64,000 bases of DNA from Cricetomys ansorgei (GCA_026225945.1 JAMJFZ010001258.1:10671001-10735000), one strand, 5' to 3'. Positions 45,206-57,090 are shown, counted from the stretch's first letter. Numbers and translations are program-made. Notes: generated by a model from the sequence alone, not told the origin.

Positions 45206-46299
45206 TGAAGGCTAAAGAAGTTGGTAGAATGCTTTTTAGAGAATGGGTTTCTAATGTCCATCAGGCTTACTTTCTCCTTCACTCTGTAGTTAGGTATATA
45301 ATAGAACAGAGACATGACAAACCAGTCAAATAACTCACAGATAAAGCTAATTAGTGGCAGAACTACAGTCACAAGTCAGGTTATCTGGACCTCAGATGGA
45401 ACTTCTTCAGGTAATGCTTCCTTGGACCAGATTTGCGAAAAAAAAAAAAAAAAAAAGAGTGTCAAACCCCAATTAAAATTAATCTATTTGTATCTGAAGA
45501 GCTAGGAAAAGGGTATCTTTGACTAATAACATACAAAGAAATTTTAAAAAAGATTGCTTTGTTACTTAAAATTAATGTAGACCACAAGTGATCTAATTCT
45601 TATCCTATACTTCAAGTGTCATCAGGGTTTCTCAATAACTAAGATGGACCTGAATAAGGATAGCTCTGCCTCTGGATCTAGTTTACCTCTGAGCAGACCC
45701 CTGTCTTCTTCATTTGCAAATTCATGTGGAGAAGCACACATGACTGTCTGAAGTCTTCTTTTTTTTTTCCTTTTACATATGTTACTTTAACATAGGTACA
45801 AAGGAAGGCTGCAAAGATCCGTGTGAAACAAGGATAACCAGGGTTAACAGCAATTCAGAACATCCATCATTTTTATTGCCCCCAAGGCAGAGTTTCCATT
45901 ATTTATGCTGCTGGGTGATCTGCTGTATTTATGATATAGCTAGTTGTCATGGCTTTAAAAATATGATGGATTCTTAAATTAATCCCACATCCCTTGTCTT
46001 GAGCTTGAAACATAGGCATTCACAGGAGAACAGAGGTATCTATAATCATGAAATCAAATGCCCATGGGTCATGATGAAGAAAAGACTAGCCATTAAATTC
46101 CACGTGGTTTCGTGTCAATACTGCTAAAGTTCCTGAACCAATGCTTACAGGCTGAGCATTCAAACTTCTCCTATTACCATTTTTCAGTTTACTGATATTT
46201 TCCTTCTTCTTTGGGAGAAATTAAACCATGAATAAGACACAGATTTCCTTCCAAGCTATCTTGAGTTCGCTCTTTATTAGAATTTGACAGCACAGGATC
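45206..46299. other. Unassigned DNA with an A19 tract
   Basis: A19 at 45438-45456 could mark the tail of an unrecognised retroposon on the plus strand; no SINE or L1 text precedes it that I can name. Otherwise no feature. Confidence 0.3.
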
Positions 46300-46785
46300 T
46301 ATCCTATGGGAATTAAGGAGCTGAGTATTAAAAAAAAGGTAAGAAACCATTTGTTGCTGAGTTCAAAGGTGATAATAAAATGAGATTTTGGAAGCACTGA
46401 AGAATGAATATGTTGTTGACAAGAGATGCTGGGGAATAATTCATGTTTAGATGATCGAAGCAAAGATATAGAAATTAGAGAGTGTGATTTCAAAATGATC
46501 ATGAAATTGTCAAATTAAAATATATAAAGAAACAAAACCCAATATGATAGAGTTTTGACTTAATTTGAGAAGCAACAATGAGCCTATAATCTTCAGCAAA
46601 TCTGCTAGGAAAGTTATTATGAATCCAGTTGAACCAAAGTATAAACCCAAAATCTCCCTGAAGAAATATGAAAGAGGTAGGATAGAAAAAGAGCAGGACT
46701 TGAAGTTCTCAGTTTTGTGAAAAGGATCAGTGAGAGGAAATGCACAGAGAATGGGCAATGCGACTTCAAATATGACCCTATGTCA
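46300..46785 (-). mobile_element. Possible degenerate L2 LINE
   Basis: A purine-biased plus strand with vague reversed-L2 phrasing; weak and given only as a candidate. Short minus frames of 67-82 codons lie in it. Confidence 0.25.
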
Positions 46786-47164
46786 AGTGCCCAAAGCCCT
46801 TACTGTGGTTGTGGGATGAAATCCTGAATTAGTGCCTCTCTTAGTTTCATATGAACACACTCTACAACTTTACCACCTGTCCACCCCCTGCTAGACATAC
46901 TGCTTTGTGGTCTTTTCACTGTGGCAAGCCTCTTTAAGGCTTTGCATAGAAAAAATAAAAAAGTGCATTTCCCCGATAGCCATAGGAGTCATCTCTCATG
47001 TTTTCCAGAATCTTAAAAAAAGAATGCCTCTACTTGATGAGGTTTACTTGATACTGTAATAATAATGTTACCTACCTCATTCACACTGATCTCATAAACA
47101 ATTGTCTGTCCTCATACTGAACTCTAACCTTGCGCACCTCCCATTTTCTGACCCAAGAGCCATG
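46786..47164. other. Unassigned DNA
   Basis: No feature recognised. Confidence 0.3.
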
Positions 47165-47490
47165 AACCCAATGATGTGTGTATGTGTGTGTGTTGTGTGT
47201 GCACGCATGTCTGTGTGCAAATGCATTTGTGTGAGTTTGGGACAGCACATACTATAGAGTGTATAGAAGTCAGAGGACAGTCCCAAGTGTTGGTCCTCAT
47301 CTCCCACCTTGTTTGAGACAGCTTTATCATGTTTGTTGTTTGCTTCTACAAATTTCAGTCTCATAGTCCTGAGAGCTTCTGGGGTTTTCTCCCTCTCTAC
47401 TTACCATCTCAGCATAGGGGCAGAGGTTTCCAGATGTGTGCTAACATGCATGGCTTTTATATGACTCCTGGGAGTTTGAACTCAGGATCT
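47165..47490 (-). mobile_element. B4 SINE with TG array
   Basis: The TG-rich stretch 47175-47233 leads into 'gtatagaagtcagaggacag', 'caagtgttggtcctcatctc' and 'ttgtttgagacagc'. Then 'tgctaacatgcatggctttt' and the reversed ID-like head 'gtttgaactcaggatct'. Mirror image of the B4 at 19710. Confidence 0.65.
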
Positions 47491-47497
47491 CATTCTC

Positions 47498-48143
47498 ACT
47501 GGAGAAACTTCCTATTGCAGCAAATTGGAACAAATATAGAGACCCACAGCCAGACATGCAGAGAGTGAGAGACCTTGGAATACTCAGCTCTAAATAAGAT
47601 GCCTATAAAATCTTTCCCATTACAGCTCAGGGAACCCTTTAGAAGAAGAGACAGAAAATTATAAGAACCAGAGGGGATGGAGGACACCCCAAGAGATGGA
47701 GGACACCCCAAGAAAACAAGATCTCCTAAATCAACATGACCAGAGCTCATATGAACTCACAGAGCCTGAAGAAGTATGCACAAGACTTGCATGGCCCTGC
47801 ACAAAGTCTTCTGCACATGTATTAGGGCTTCCAGTCTGGTGGTTTTATGGGATTCCTGAGTGCACAAACAGGTGGATCTCTGATTTCTATGCCTTCTCAT
47901 GGTGCTTTTTCTTCTGTTAGTCTATCTTTTCCAATTATGATGTGATAGTTTTTGTTTTATCTTATTAGATTTTATTGTGTTAAATTGTAATATTATCTCT
48001 TAGAAACCTGTTCTTTTCTAATGAGTGACAGAAAGGGAGTGGATATGTATGGGAGGGTAGGTGGGGAGAACTACATGGCGTAGAGGGAGAGGAAACCATA
48101 TTAAATGAACAAAGCAATCTATTTTCAATAAAAAGTAATATAG
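47498..48143 (+). mobile_element. LINE-1 3'UTR (rodent)
   Basis: A long match to the rodent L1 3'UTR: 'gagacccacagccagacatg', 'gagtgagagaccttggaata', 'gaaccagaggggatggagga', 'aaatcaacatgaccagagct', 'ttatgggattcctgagtgca', 'gtttttgttttatcttatta', 'gtgacagaaagggagtgga', ending 'ttttcaataaaaagtaata'. 5'-truncated, no ORF2. A 19-bp tandem duplication lies at 47676-47713. Confidence 0.85.
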
Positions 48144-48873
48144 AAATCCCATGCTTCCTCATCATTCAAGTCTTATATTTAGTATACTATGACATTTTAA
48201 TTATGAAATCTCTTAAATTTAGGTCTCAGTAATTAATAGCAATTATTAGACATTTTCCATTTTCATCCTATTTCCTTTAAATCAAGCTAAACAAATTGGC
48301 AGAATTTTGGAAGAAACAAAGGAAGTAACAACATTGTGATTTACAGCTACCACAGGCAATTTTCCTGGTCCCTCTGATGTCTTTTCCATAATTTACTCAT
48401 CATCCCAGAACCTACTCTGTGCTTCCACGCCAATACCCTAAGCCAGTCAAAATCGTGATTGTTTTCAAGTGGATAGACAGTTGTGTTGGGGCATGAAAAG
48501 TTGATATCATACCTACTGAACTTTTGTATTCCAACTTCCATAGAAATCCTGTCAAGTGTGTTCTCTTGGTATCACTAGGCCCTAGGACCACGATCATCTT
48601 TGAAACATAAACTTCAGGAACTACATAAGGCTGAATGAGTAAATTTTACATTTGATTATTTCAAGTACATTAGCTATATTCTTAATTTCCTTCTATATAA
48701 TTATTAAATTAGGACAGAGATTTAAAAATCTATCAACAGGTATATATTCAATATTCATCATTGGTCCAAAAAAAGTGTTAAAACATGGTGATATTGACAA
48801 GTATTGCTAGAGAAACAAACAAGAGAATGGGAAAAACCAAGAAGCTAAGAATAAGAGGTCACTGAAATTAGTG

Positions 48874-48905
<32 letters not shown>

Positions 48906-49609
48906 CCCATATAATTAAAAAAGCAGTCTATTCCTTGCTTTTAAAACTTCTTAATTGTTATTTAAAACATTTAGAAAAATGGATAACTGGAATTTAGGAG
49001 AACATACTGTTATAATGATGTCAGAAACACTCCAATTGACCAGTCAAGATCCATCACTAAACTGTTTTCCTACCCTTCCTATTGTGGTGTTTTAAGTATT
49101 TTCCATGCTTGTTGAATACTCCCTGAAGTAAACAGCAAAACAACAAGCAGCATCCAGGAGAGTCTTTGAAAAACCTGAAAGAAAACAGTGATTTAGTCCA
49201 TGTCCAGTGTTGGCATTTATTTAACTCAGAACATGATTTCAGGCTGCTTTCCTGGGATTGAATTTTTAGACATTAAAATGGTATTTTAATAAGTACGGGG
49301 TTGATGTCAAGAATGTTTTCATCATTACCAATGAGAGTTTGTGACAGACAACTCCACGCTCATAAAATACATGCAGTTTAGTATAAAGGGTATCTATCTA
49401 GAAATGTCATCAATAATAGAATGTAACATTTAGTGAGACTCAAATGTTTGGTGCTGACCTTTTGGTTAATAGACAAGAAAAGGCACTGGGCATATGTGCA
49501 GAAGCTTCTTAGAAATGTAGAAACTCTATCACTACTATAGACTCATTGAGTAAAAATATACTTTTTTTCTTTGTTTTCATTTGATTTCTATTCCTTTGAT
49601 TTCTTTTTT
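48144..49609. other. Unassigned DNA with an (AT)n tract
   Basis: ATAT microsatellite at 48876-48905. Overlapping minus frames near 48347-48597 are not recognisable. No repeat named. Confidence 0.3.
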
Positions 49610-49735
49610 TCTTTAAGTTTTTTTTATACAAGCTCTCAATGTTTAGCCCAAGTTGATCTCCAATTCATGATCCTCCTGACTCAACATTTTGAATGCTGGG
49701 ATTACAGGTATGTACCACCATGTTCAACTAAGAAT
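49610..49735 (-). mobile_element. B1-type SINE, old
   Basis: Reversed B1 ('caatgtttagcccaagttga', 'gatcctcctgactcaac', 'gctgggattacaggtatgta', 'ccaccatgttcaac') after a T-rich tail; heavily diverged. Confidence 0.65.
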
Positions 49736-50483
49736 ATGCATTTTCTTCTCAAGAATCCTAATGGCTTATTTGCCAATAAAACTTGGGATGTAGGGAGACT
49801 GTTCATTGAAGACAGTATTCAATGGATCTTAGATAGGTTTAAAGATCTTCTAAGTGAACCAAAGAAAGTTTAATACAAATAGTTAATAATAGGCAATAAC
49901 AAAGGAGCTCAACATAACTTAATGTACATAACCACTCTTTAAGTAGGTATATATGAGGTTTAGAAAATGTCTGAAATAAATAATGAATGCCTAAGTGAAA
50001 ATAGAGAAAAACAACTGTAATATGTTTCTTCCAGTGGCATTTGAGTTCAGGTAGATTTAACACATTTACAAGTACACCTAGAAATTATTAACTAAAGGCC
50101 ATGGTTTAGTTATGTCAGGACAGAAAAATAAATTTTCTATAATGTGCTTGAAATTTTATAATCACATGACAATCAATTCCCATCAGAGATAGAGACAGAC
50201 ACACAGACAGACAGAGAAACAGAGACAAAGTCAGTTAGTCAGAATGGCAAAGCAAGACTAGAAAGACAAGGTTCCTAGAACAATTGAGAATATAATGTTA
50301 TATTATTCTCTGGGTTTACAGGAAAAATAGTGCAAACTTAATTTGTTTGAGTGTATTTTACACTTATATTTTTGCTACATATTGTTAATAGTAATCAAAC
50401 TTTAGGATAGTCCATAATAAATACAACAAATGAGTCATTGGTATATTTCAAATTTGAATATTCTACTGATAAGGATACACTTA
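49736..50483. other. Unassigned DNA with a GACA-rich tract
   Basis: 50185-50232 is a purine-rich GACA/CAGA repeat. The rest is AT-rich and not nameable. Confidence 0.35.
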
Positions 50484-50882
50484 TGTCCTAGTTAGCATCA
50501 AATATCAACCTGATAGGGCCTAGAGTCAGCTAAAGGGATTTCAAATGAGGGATTGCCAAGATCAGATAGACCTGTGGCAATATCTGTGATTTACTCTCTG
50601 CATTAATGCTTGATGAAAGAGATCCCAGCTCACTATTGGTGGCACCATCACTAGGCAGGTGAGTTTGGGCTCTGTAAGGAAGTTAGCTGAGCATGAGCCA
50701 CTGAGAAAGCTAGAGGAAAAGTCAGTAAGCAGTGTTTCTCCATGTTTCTTGCCTCTGGGTTTCTATCTTGAATTCCTGCCCTGTCTTCTCTCAAGGATGG
50801 ATGTGACATGGAAGTATAAGATGAAGTAAACACTTCATGCCTAAGTTGTATCTGGTAGAATAAAAGCAACAGAAAGAAAATG
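50484..50882 (+). mobile_element. ERVL-like rodent LTR
   Basis: 'tgtcctagttagcatcaaat', 'gagatcccagctcactattg', 'aagtcagtaagcagtgtttc', 'gaattcctgccctgtcttc', 'gaagtataagatgaagtaa' and 'aagcaacagaaagaaa' follow the same LTR type as 63682-64000 in the opposite orientation. More diverged than that copy. Confidence 0.6.
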
Positions 50883-52281
50883 AGAGCAACTTCTTATCAC
50901 AATGTTATGCATGTAGTGATCTCAATATATTTAACAATTTTAAGTTAAATATTATGTACATATTTATATTTAAATTATTTTGATTATAGTCTTCCCTCAC
51001 AAGCATGCCAGGACTTTACTAATTTTAAATATTATATTAAGTCTATGAGATGTGATGATTTTGTTTGTTTTGCATTTGTATTTAGAATGCTGAATCTCCT
51101 GGTGTGAGCAATCGAGTTTTTCAATTGTTTTGTTTTATTTGTTGTTGTTTAGCAATTTTCAGTGGTAAAAATGTCATTAAGCCATTTTCTTACTATGTAT
51201 AATACTAAATATAAGAGACCAAACTTATATTTTGAGGAACAGCAAGAGAGAGCTCTATGCACATATGCTTTTAGACATAGCTGTCCCTAAGTAATATTAT
51301 TTGTTTGATTACTTAGGTAATTACTGAATTTTTTTTTCAGAGTGCTCAGTTTGTCTGAATCAGATCCAAGTAGACCTTACCAGAATCTCTATGACTGGAA
51401 TTCAAGTATTCATACTTAACTAAGTATACCCCAGATGAATCTCATGTATAATATTAAGGGTGGAAATCAGTGAAATCTTTACCTTAATATAAAGAGTAAT
51501 TTCTCATTGGGACAAACATTTTAGCATAGAATTACTGTGATCTTTATCCCCTGAATATCTGTATCATTATAATGGAACTATTCCAGAATCCCCATGCAGA
51601 TTATTGACAACTAATTTTTGGTAGTTTTGCAAGTATTAAGATGTATTACAGCAAGAGGTAAATATTGACCTCTGCGTTGGCTTATTATTCATCCATTACT
51701 TGTGTTCATCTTCTTTGCTTCAGCAGGAGACATCTGATTCATCTCTACCTGTGACCACACTGGGTTAACTATTTGCCTGGAATACACTGGATGAATTGAA
51801 AAGAAGCAGTATCGATGAGGAGAAGAGTAGAAAAATTGATTTATACATCAAGATAAATAACGAGCATTTAAAAAAAAATCAAATGACATCTTAAGAAAGC
51901 AACTTAGTCATAAAACTGAAAAACAAAAACAAAGCAAGTTTGACTTTGTGATGGAAGTACACTGGTCTTGTCAACAGAGGTCAGCCAATCTTTCTGGAAT
52001 GGAGGAATCTGTTTTCAAAGGAAATGACATTTCTTCATATTGCTGAATACATACATATTGCTTGGCTTCGGACAAAGCTCTTCCTCATCTAAGCTAAGGC
52101 AGATTCATAAGCTGCACACTCTCTCTATTCTAAAGAAAAGAACACTGAAGGTGGGTGGAATTTTTGCTGTTGTTTTCTTTTGATTTTTTCTGTTTTAGAG
52201 ATTGCTTATTTATCTTTTGTTTTGAACATTCTCTATAAATGAGGCCATTGAGTTTTTTTCTTTATTAAAATCAACAAAGTA
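50883..52281. other. Unassigned AT-rich DNA
   Basis: No gene or named repeat. Confidence 0.3.
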
Positions 52282-52310
52282 GGGCCAAGGAGATAGCTTA
52301 GTGGGTTAGT

Positions 52311-52700
52311 TTGATTCATTTGAATTTTCAAGGAGGCAAAACTTAAAATTATCCATGAACAGTCCCAATGAAGGATTGTCTTCATTAGGTTAGCATGTGG
52401 GAATACATGTAACACATGGAGGTTACTGCCTTGATTCCATCATGGATGTGGGTGTCCCCAATCTAAAGCGTATAGCATCACTCTCTAGGTTGGGTTCCTG
52501 AGCATATAAGAATTAAGAAAATGAGCTGAGCATTGAAAAGCATCTATCCCTCCTTTCTCTCTCTGCTCTTAGCTCTGGATATCACTAGCTATGTCAAGTT
52601 GATGCCTAGACGTCCCTAAAATGATGGACTGTTATCTGGAATTGTCCCTTAAAGCTGTTTGTGAGAGGGTATTGTATAACAGCAACAGGAAGACACAGGA
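52311..52700 (+). mobile_element. MaLR/ERVL-like LTR inserted in a SINE
   Basis: 'caatgaaggattgtcttcat', 'tgagcatataagaattaaga', 'aaatgagctgagcattg', 'tgctcttagctctggatatc', 'aaaatgatggactgttatct' and 'gtataacagcaacaggaaga' follow a common rodent LTR. ATATAAGAATTAAG is a TATA-like site. Exact ends not fixed. Confidence 0.6.
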
Positions 52701-52806
52701 CTCTCATCATCAGATAATGTGAGTTCTTCCACAGAACATCGAGGTGAAAGAGCCAGTTGCCACAAACGCCTGCAGACCGACAAATGTGCACCAAAATGTG
52801 CATATG

Positions 52807-52810
52807 CACA

Positions 52811-52857
<47 letters not shown>
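52807..52857 (+). repeat. (CA)n microsatellite
   Basis: CA array with a TA interruption; tail of the RSINE1-like element. Cys-Val minus frames through it are artefacts. Confidence 0.97.
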
Positions 52858-52859
<2 letters not shown>

Positions 52860-52919
52860 GTGCACACAGATAAATAAATGTAAAATATTTTAGATCATCT
52901 ATAAAAATTTCCTTTGAAA

Positions 52920-53345
52920 AGCATTCTTTTAAAAGTGACATTTGTATATATTCATCATACATGGAACTCATACACTGGTTATACAAAAGCATTTTCAAAC
53001 AAGGTATATTTGAAACATATCCTCCATCCCCCCTTCTCCATTCTCCCCTCTATGCTTCTGCTGGTCTCCATTCTCCCCCTGAAATCTTTGCTTCTACTTC
53101 TATGTCCTATATACATCCACAATTTTTATATTATGAGATCTAGGAACCACAAATGAGAAAGAAGATGCATATCTCTTTTTTCCTAGGCCCAATCAATTCA
53201 ACATGATTATCTTCAATGGGTATGTTTTTGTTCTTTATGGCTGAAAAAAAAAATCTTCTTTATCACCTTTTCTTTATGTATACCTCTGTTGATGGATACC
53301 TAGGTTGCTTCTATAACTTAGCTACTGTGGATAAAATACATAGTC
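52920..53345 (-). mobile_element. LINE-1 fragment, antisense (old)
   Basis: The right half reads as reversed L1: 'tgagatctaggaaccacaaa', 'tcaattcaacatgattatct', 'tgttctttatggctgaaa', 'ctctgttgatggatacctag', 'ttagctactgtggataaa'. The left half is a C/T-rich stretch (53020-53090). No reading frame. Confidence 0.6.
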
Positions 53346-54284
53346 CCTTGAATCCTATACTGGCATTCTCAGAAGCATAATGAAGACTCTCTGAGGAGGA
53401 GGAGTTTTCTCTTTTACAGCCTTATCCTGACTTCTACTTGTAACAAACTCATTTGTCCCAATGGTGCTTGAGGGGCATATGGGGAATCTGATTCCATCTC
53501 TATAGAAACTGCCTCCAAGAAGTCACCAGCATATGACATGACAGGGAGAGAGCTAGAGGAAAGAAGCTGCCATGTCCTTCTGAGGTTTCCCTGGTGGTAC
53601 GTGGGGCTAACTTTTGTGTATGCTACTCCTAACCATCAGCCTTTGGGGATATTCTCCTGGCTGTCAGCCCCTGATGCTGCATAATTTACACAGCTAGAGA
53701 GTTCCGATAAGATGCTCAGGAAAGTCACTTACACTGTATTCACACTACCTCCAGACATTTCTATTTACCTAATAGGAAATGAAAGTGTGGATTAATGCCT
53801 TTTGTATGCTATTAAAAGGCTGAGAAAGAGAAGCCTCCTTTTGGCCGCCAGAGGCTCCTCCTCATTTCTGTTCTCTGCAGTCTCAGCTAATCACTTTCCC
53901 TGTTTTCAACCTTGAAGGATGAGTTTTGACTTCACAGAAAATGAGTTTAAAGCAGAAAGTCTGTGTGGCCTCTAAATTTTGGATGGTTGCCATGGCACGC
54001 TATGTTTTACCTGTAATTTAAAGATGGACAGCATGTGGCTTCCTAAAGATGAAGAACTCCTTTGCTTGATTCCCCAAAGGCTAACCCTAACAGCTGCTAA
54101 AGAGAAATGAAAAGACAGACACCAGAATTCCAAATAAGTAAAACTTTGTGAAACTCAGCTAGGAGTCACCCCCGTGTAACCCTGAGGAGCAAGAATGTCC
54201 TTTGTTCCAGGATCAGATACATTATGGCCAGATGTTGCCATGATTGTAACCTCTGTAGGAGGTGACAGGAAATAGTAATAATTA
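53346..54284. other. Unassigned DNA
   Basis: Moderate G+C, no repeat named. An X-box-like GTTGCCATGGCACG at 53986-53999. A loose CTCF-like string, TGGCCGCCAGAGG, lies near 53840. Confidence 0.3.
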
Positions 54285-54430
54285 CTGTTAGTATTATCAA
54301 CTAATGTTTGTGAGTGATTAAGAATCAGGCAATTAGGCTAAGTGTACTATGTGTCTAATGAATATTATTTTATTAAATCCTGGCAAATTTGTGAGGTGCC
54401 TGTTTAACATAAGGAAAATAGAGCTATTGA
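54285..54430 (-). mobile_element. MIR SINE fragment
   Basis: Reversed MIR 3' part: 'aagtgtactatgtgtctaat', 'ttattaaatcctggcaaatt', 'gtgaggtgcctgtttaac', 'ataaggaaaatagagct'. Confidence 0.5.
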
Positions 54431-54470
54431 CTTAATATATTATTACTAAGACAGAAGATCATAGAGAGGG

Positions 54471-54479
54471 AAAAAAAAA

Positions 54480-54511
<32 letters not shown>
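54471..54511. repeat. A9 then T30 tract
   Basis: AAAAAAAAA, TC, then 30 T residues. The T run may be the reversed tail of a retroposon. Confidence 0.95.
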
Positions 54512-54512
<1 letters not shown>

Positions 54513-54530
54513 GTGAGCAGTAAATTTCTT

Positions 54531-54752
54531 TTTTTTAAAGATTTATTTATTCTTATTTTTTGTGTGTAAGAGTGTGCCACCTGCCTGCATGGCAGGTACC
54601 CAAGAAGGTCACGAGTAGCTGTGGGATCCCCTGTAACTGGAGTTACGGGAGTCTGTCCTTGCCATGTGAGTGTCAGGAACAGAACCAGGGCCCTGTACAA
54701 GAGAGCAACCAAGTACTCTTAACTATTGAGCCATCTGTCCAATACAGAATTA
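54531..54752 (-). mobile_element. B3 (B2-family) SINE
   Basis: Reversed B3: tail 'aaagatttatttattc', 'gtaactggagttacgggagt', 'gccatgtgagtgtcaggaac', 'agaaccagggccctgtac' and 'actcttaactattgagccat' from the tRNA-like head. Confidence 0.85.
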
Positions 54753-54879
54753 AATTTCTCAAAAAATAAAATTCTTGAAATACATAAAGACCTCAACAGA
54801 GCCCCAAATAACAGATTTCGTAAACATTCAACAAACTGAATGTTCTAATTGGGAATTGCTGAAGCTCAACAAAACTCTG
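54753..54879. other. Short unassigned spacer
   Basis: Nothing recognised. Confidence 0.3.
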
Positions 54880-55275
54880 CCTTAACCAGACACCTTTGAA
54901 AGGACCTCAGAGTCAGCACAGAATACACCTAGACACCAGATTCTTAGCACAAAGGGGATGTGTTTGCTCCAGAGGGACAGAAGACAGGGGATGGGAGAAG
55001 GGAGGAGGGATATTTGTCCTTGGAAGAACAAAGGACTCCCTCCTGCTAGAGGGGAGGCAGATGAGGCCCTTAGACCAAGATGGTGGGTTATATAGGGTCT
55101 TCGATGGGAAGGGAAGAAAGGGAGGTACAATTGGAGAAGGGTTGGGGTGGCTGATTCTGATTGGCTGGAAAGAGAACAAAGAAGAGGAACTTTTGGAGAA
55201 AGGAGGGGCGCTGTGGAAGAGTTTCTGGGAGATGATACTGTGTGTGAGGCTGGGACTTAGGTCATGTCTAGGTGT
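54880..55275 (-). promoter_or_regulatory. GC-rich promoter-like block, candidate LTR
   Basis: A purine-rich plus strand, unlike its AT-rich surroundings. On the minus strand there is a CCAAT element (CCAGCCAATCAG), then a TATA-like CCTATATAACC (about 55088-55098) about 65 bases downstream, as in a retroviral U3. ACACCTAGACA at 54925-54935 and its exact inverse TGTCTAGGTGT at 55265-55275 bracket 351 bp. No polyadenylation signal and no duplication were found. The 162-codon plus frame (54896-55384) is probably open because of composition. Confidence 0.4.
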
Positions 55276-56761
55276 CTTTTTTGTTTGTTTGTTTGTTTTG
55301 ACCCATCACCATCGTTGGGCTATGTGGGAGATGTACAACATCCATGTGAAGATAAAAGGGCATTCAAAGACATTAAAAATGTAATGCTATCAATCATGTG
55401 GAGATGGAAAACCAGGAAAGAAAGGAAGCCTGTTGCACAGACCCAGGAACAGGGCCATGCTACTTCATGGGAGCATAGTCTTTAGTTACCTGAGTTTCTC
55501 CTCTGGAAGACTGCTTTTGGTTGGTTGACTCCAGGAGCTGACTTCATCACATCAAAACCTGCCCTATTCTTTCTAGAACCTAAATTAATCCCTACTCTTT
55601 TCCCAGTTCCTGCTCTTTCCCCAAAGCCTTATTTTATGAACTCCAAAGGGCTAGAGATCTGTAGACCATCTGCTACCTAGGGAACATAGATCCCGACAAG
55701 ACCCACTTCCTTCCTTTTCCTGTCTCTGACCCCGCCTTCTTGCAGCGGAATTGGGCAGGTTCTTCTCAGTGGAAAGAAAAGGCTTGGAAATCGGCTGTGA
55801 GGAGAAGCATGCCGTGATGTTACCAGCTTAATTAAGTCATTATAGTTTTGAGCGTTTTTTAAATACAGGCAATTTGAATGTATAATTGAGCCTAAGCTTC
55901 ATCATACGATCCTGTGTTTTCCTTGGTCTGCTCAGAAGCAGATTGTGAATGGAGACAGCTGTGATTAGACCCTGTGCAAAGAGCCACTTCCTTGTTTCCC
56001 CTGCAGCCCAGACATGGATTTATGAATCATTTCCTGGTGTGTCCAGGCCTGAGAATTTGATATGACAGGCTGGGATACCAGCCCCGGGGGTAGCGTTTTG
56101 CTTGACTGTGAACCTCTGCCTGATGCTTCCAAGAATCACAACCGACTTCTGCTTCAGTAAAGAAGGCCACAGAATATGCTTAGAGAATGTTATTGTCAGA
56201 GAAATTATTCTGAATTTGAGCCCTTAGGTCAAAGAGGAAACCAACGGGAAAGATTACAACTCAATGCTCCTCAAGTTTGAGTAGCAGAGAATAAGGTCAA
56301 TTTAAATCTACCTTTGGGGGAGGCTTGCATTTGGGGAAAGTATGAAAAGCCAAGTGTCTGTGCTGTGAACACAACTCATCCCTTTGTGGACTAGGTAATT
56401 TTACTAGCTGCTCACTCAAATATGTCATTTTTCTTACTTAGAAGCAGTTCAGCAGATTAGTTTGTAACTCAGATTAACTGGATGGTAAAGGGAATCTGGA
56501 TATTAGGGGTAAAACAATCCTGAGTCCCATATCCATCCTTTCATTTATGGGCAATTGCATCTACTCTCTTTAAAACCAGCTCAGTATGAGTAAGTTGATG
56601 TGGGGTACCAGAAATGGGCCATAAAGGAATCTTCTATGTGTTTTTAAATTCAAGAGGATTTCTTTCAGCTCTAGTAATGCCTCTGTTTGTTTGTTCAGAG
56701 AGTGTGGCTTACCTCAACTTGCTATGTATACAGCAATGACCTTGAACTCCAAATCCTACTG
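55276..56761. other. Unassigned DNA
   Basis: (TTTG)n at 55278-55299. No repeat named elsewhere. 55800-56060 has moderate G+C, a TTAATTAA core and no repeat signature, so it may be single-copy. Confidence 0.3.
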
Positions 56762-57090
56762 TGTAGTAGTTTGTTGCTGTGGTAGTTCAGCCAAGAAGAC
56801 ATGGAAGCATTTCTCATACATGTAAACTCTGTCAGACCTCAGCAGAGGAATCTACCATCATGGCCAGTGACATACTCACTGTGTAACCCTGAGCATCTGA
56901 GCTCAGGTGTATTTATTCTTTCAGAACTCCTCAGGTTTTCTACTGATAGCACATGCAGATCATTAGCAATCAAACAACCCCCACAGTAGGGGTTACACAC
57001 CTGCAAACAATCCAAAATGTCCTTGACAGCTCCTCACCCAACAGTTCATAAAACAATTTCAATCATAACTAAAAATAAACTTCCCCAACA
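56762..57090 (-). mobile_element. Class-II-like ERV solo LTR, copy 3 of 3
   Basis: 329 bp, TGTAGTAGTTTG ... TTCCCCAACA, flanked by the exact 6-bp duplication CTACTG at 56756-56761 and 57091-57096. On the minus strand it starts TGTTGGGGAAGTTTATTTTT and has AATAAA (plus-strand TTTATT, 56912-56917). It is close to copy 1 throughout, for example 'cctgagcatctgagctcagg' is identical in both. Solo LTR; no internal sequence. Confidence 0.85.

Larger units (their letters stand above)
52282..52862 (+). mobile_element. RSINE1-like SINE split by an LTR
   Basis: The head 'gggccaaggagatagcttag' lies at 52282. The body resumes at about 52701 with 'gtgagttcttccacagaac', 'gaggtgaaagagccagttgcc' and 'gtgcaccaaaatgtgca', and ends in a CA array. 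The 390 bases between are LTR sequence, so the SINE is the older element. Confidence 0.55.

Noticed and set aside
52606..52998. 130-codon minus frame with Cys-Val run
   Set aside because: Reads through a CA microsatellite and SINE/LTR sequence.
53838..53854. Second CTCF-like site (TGGCCGCCAGAGG)
   Set aside because: Several mismatches in the core GGC part; below what I would call a site.
54896..55384. 162-codon plus-strand open frame
   Set aside because: It lies in purine-rich promoter-like DNA with open frames on both strands. It has no recognisable domain and crosses a TTTG repeat, so it is treated as compositional.
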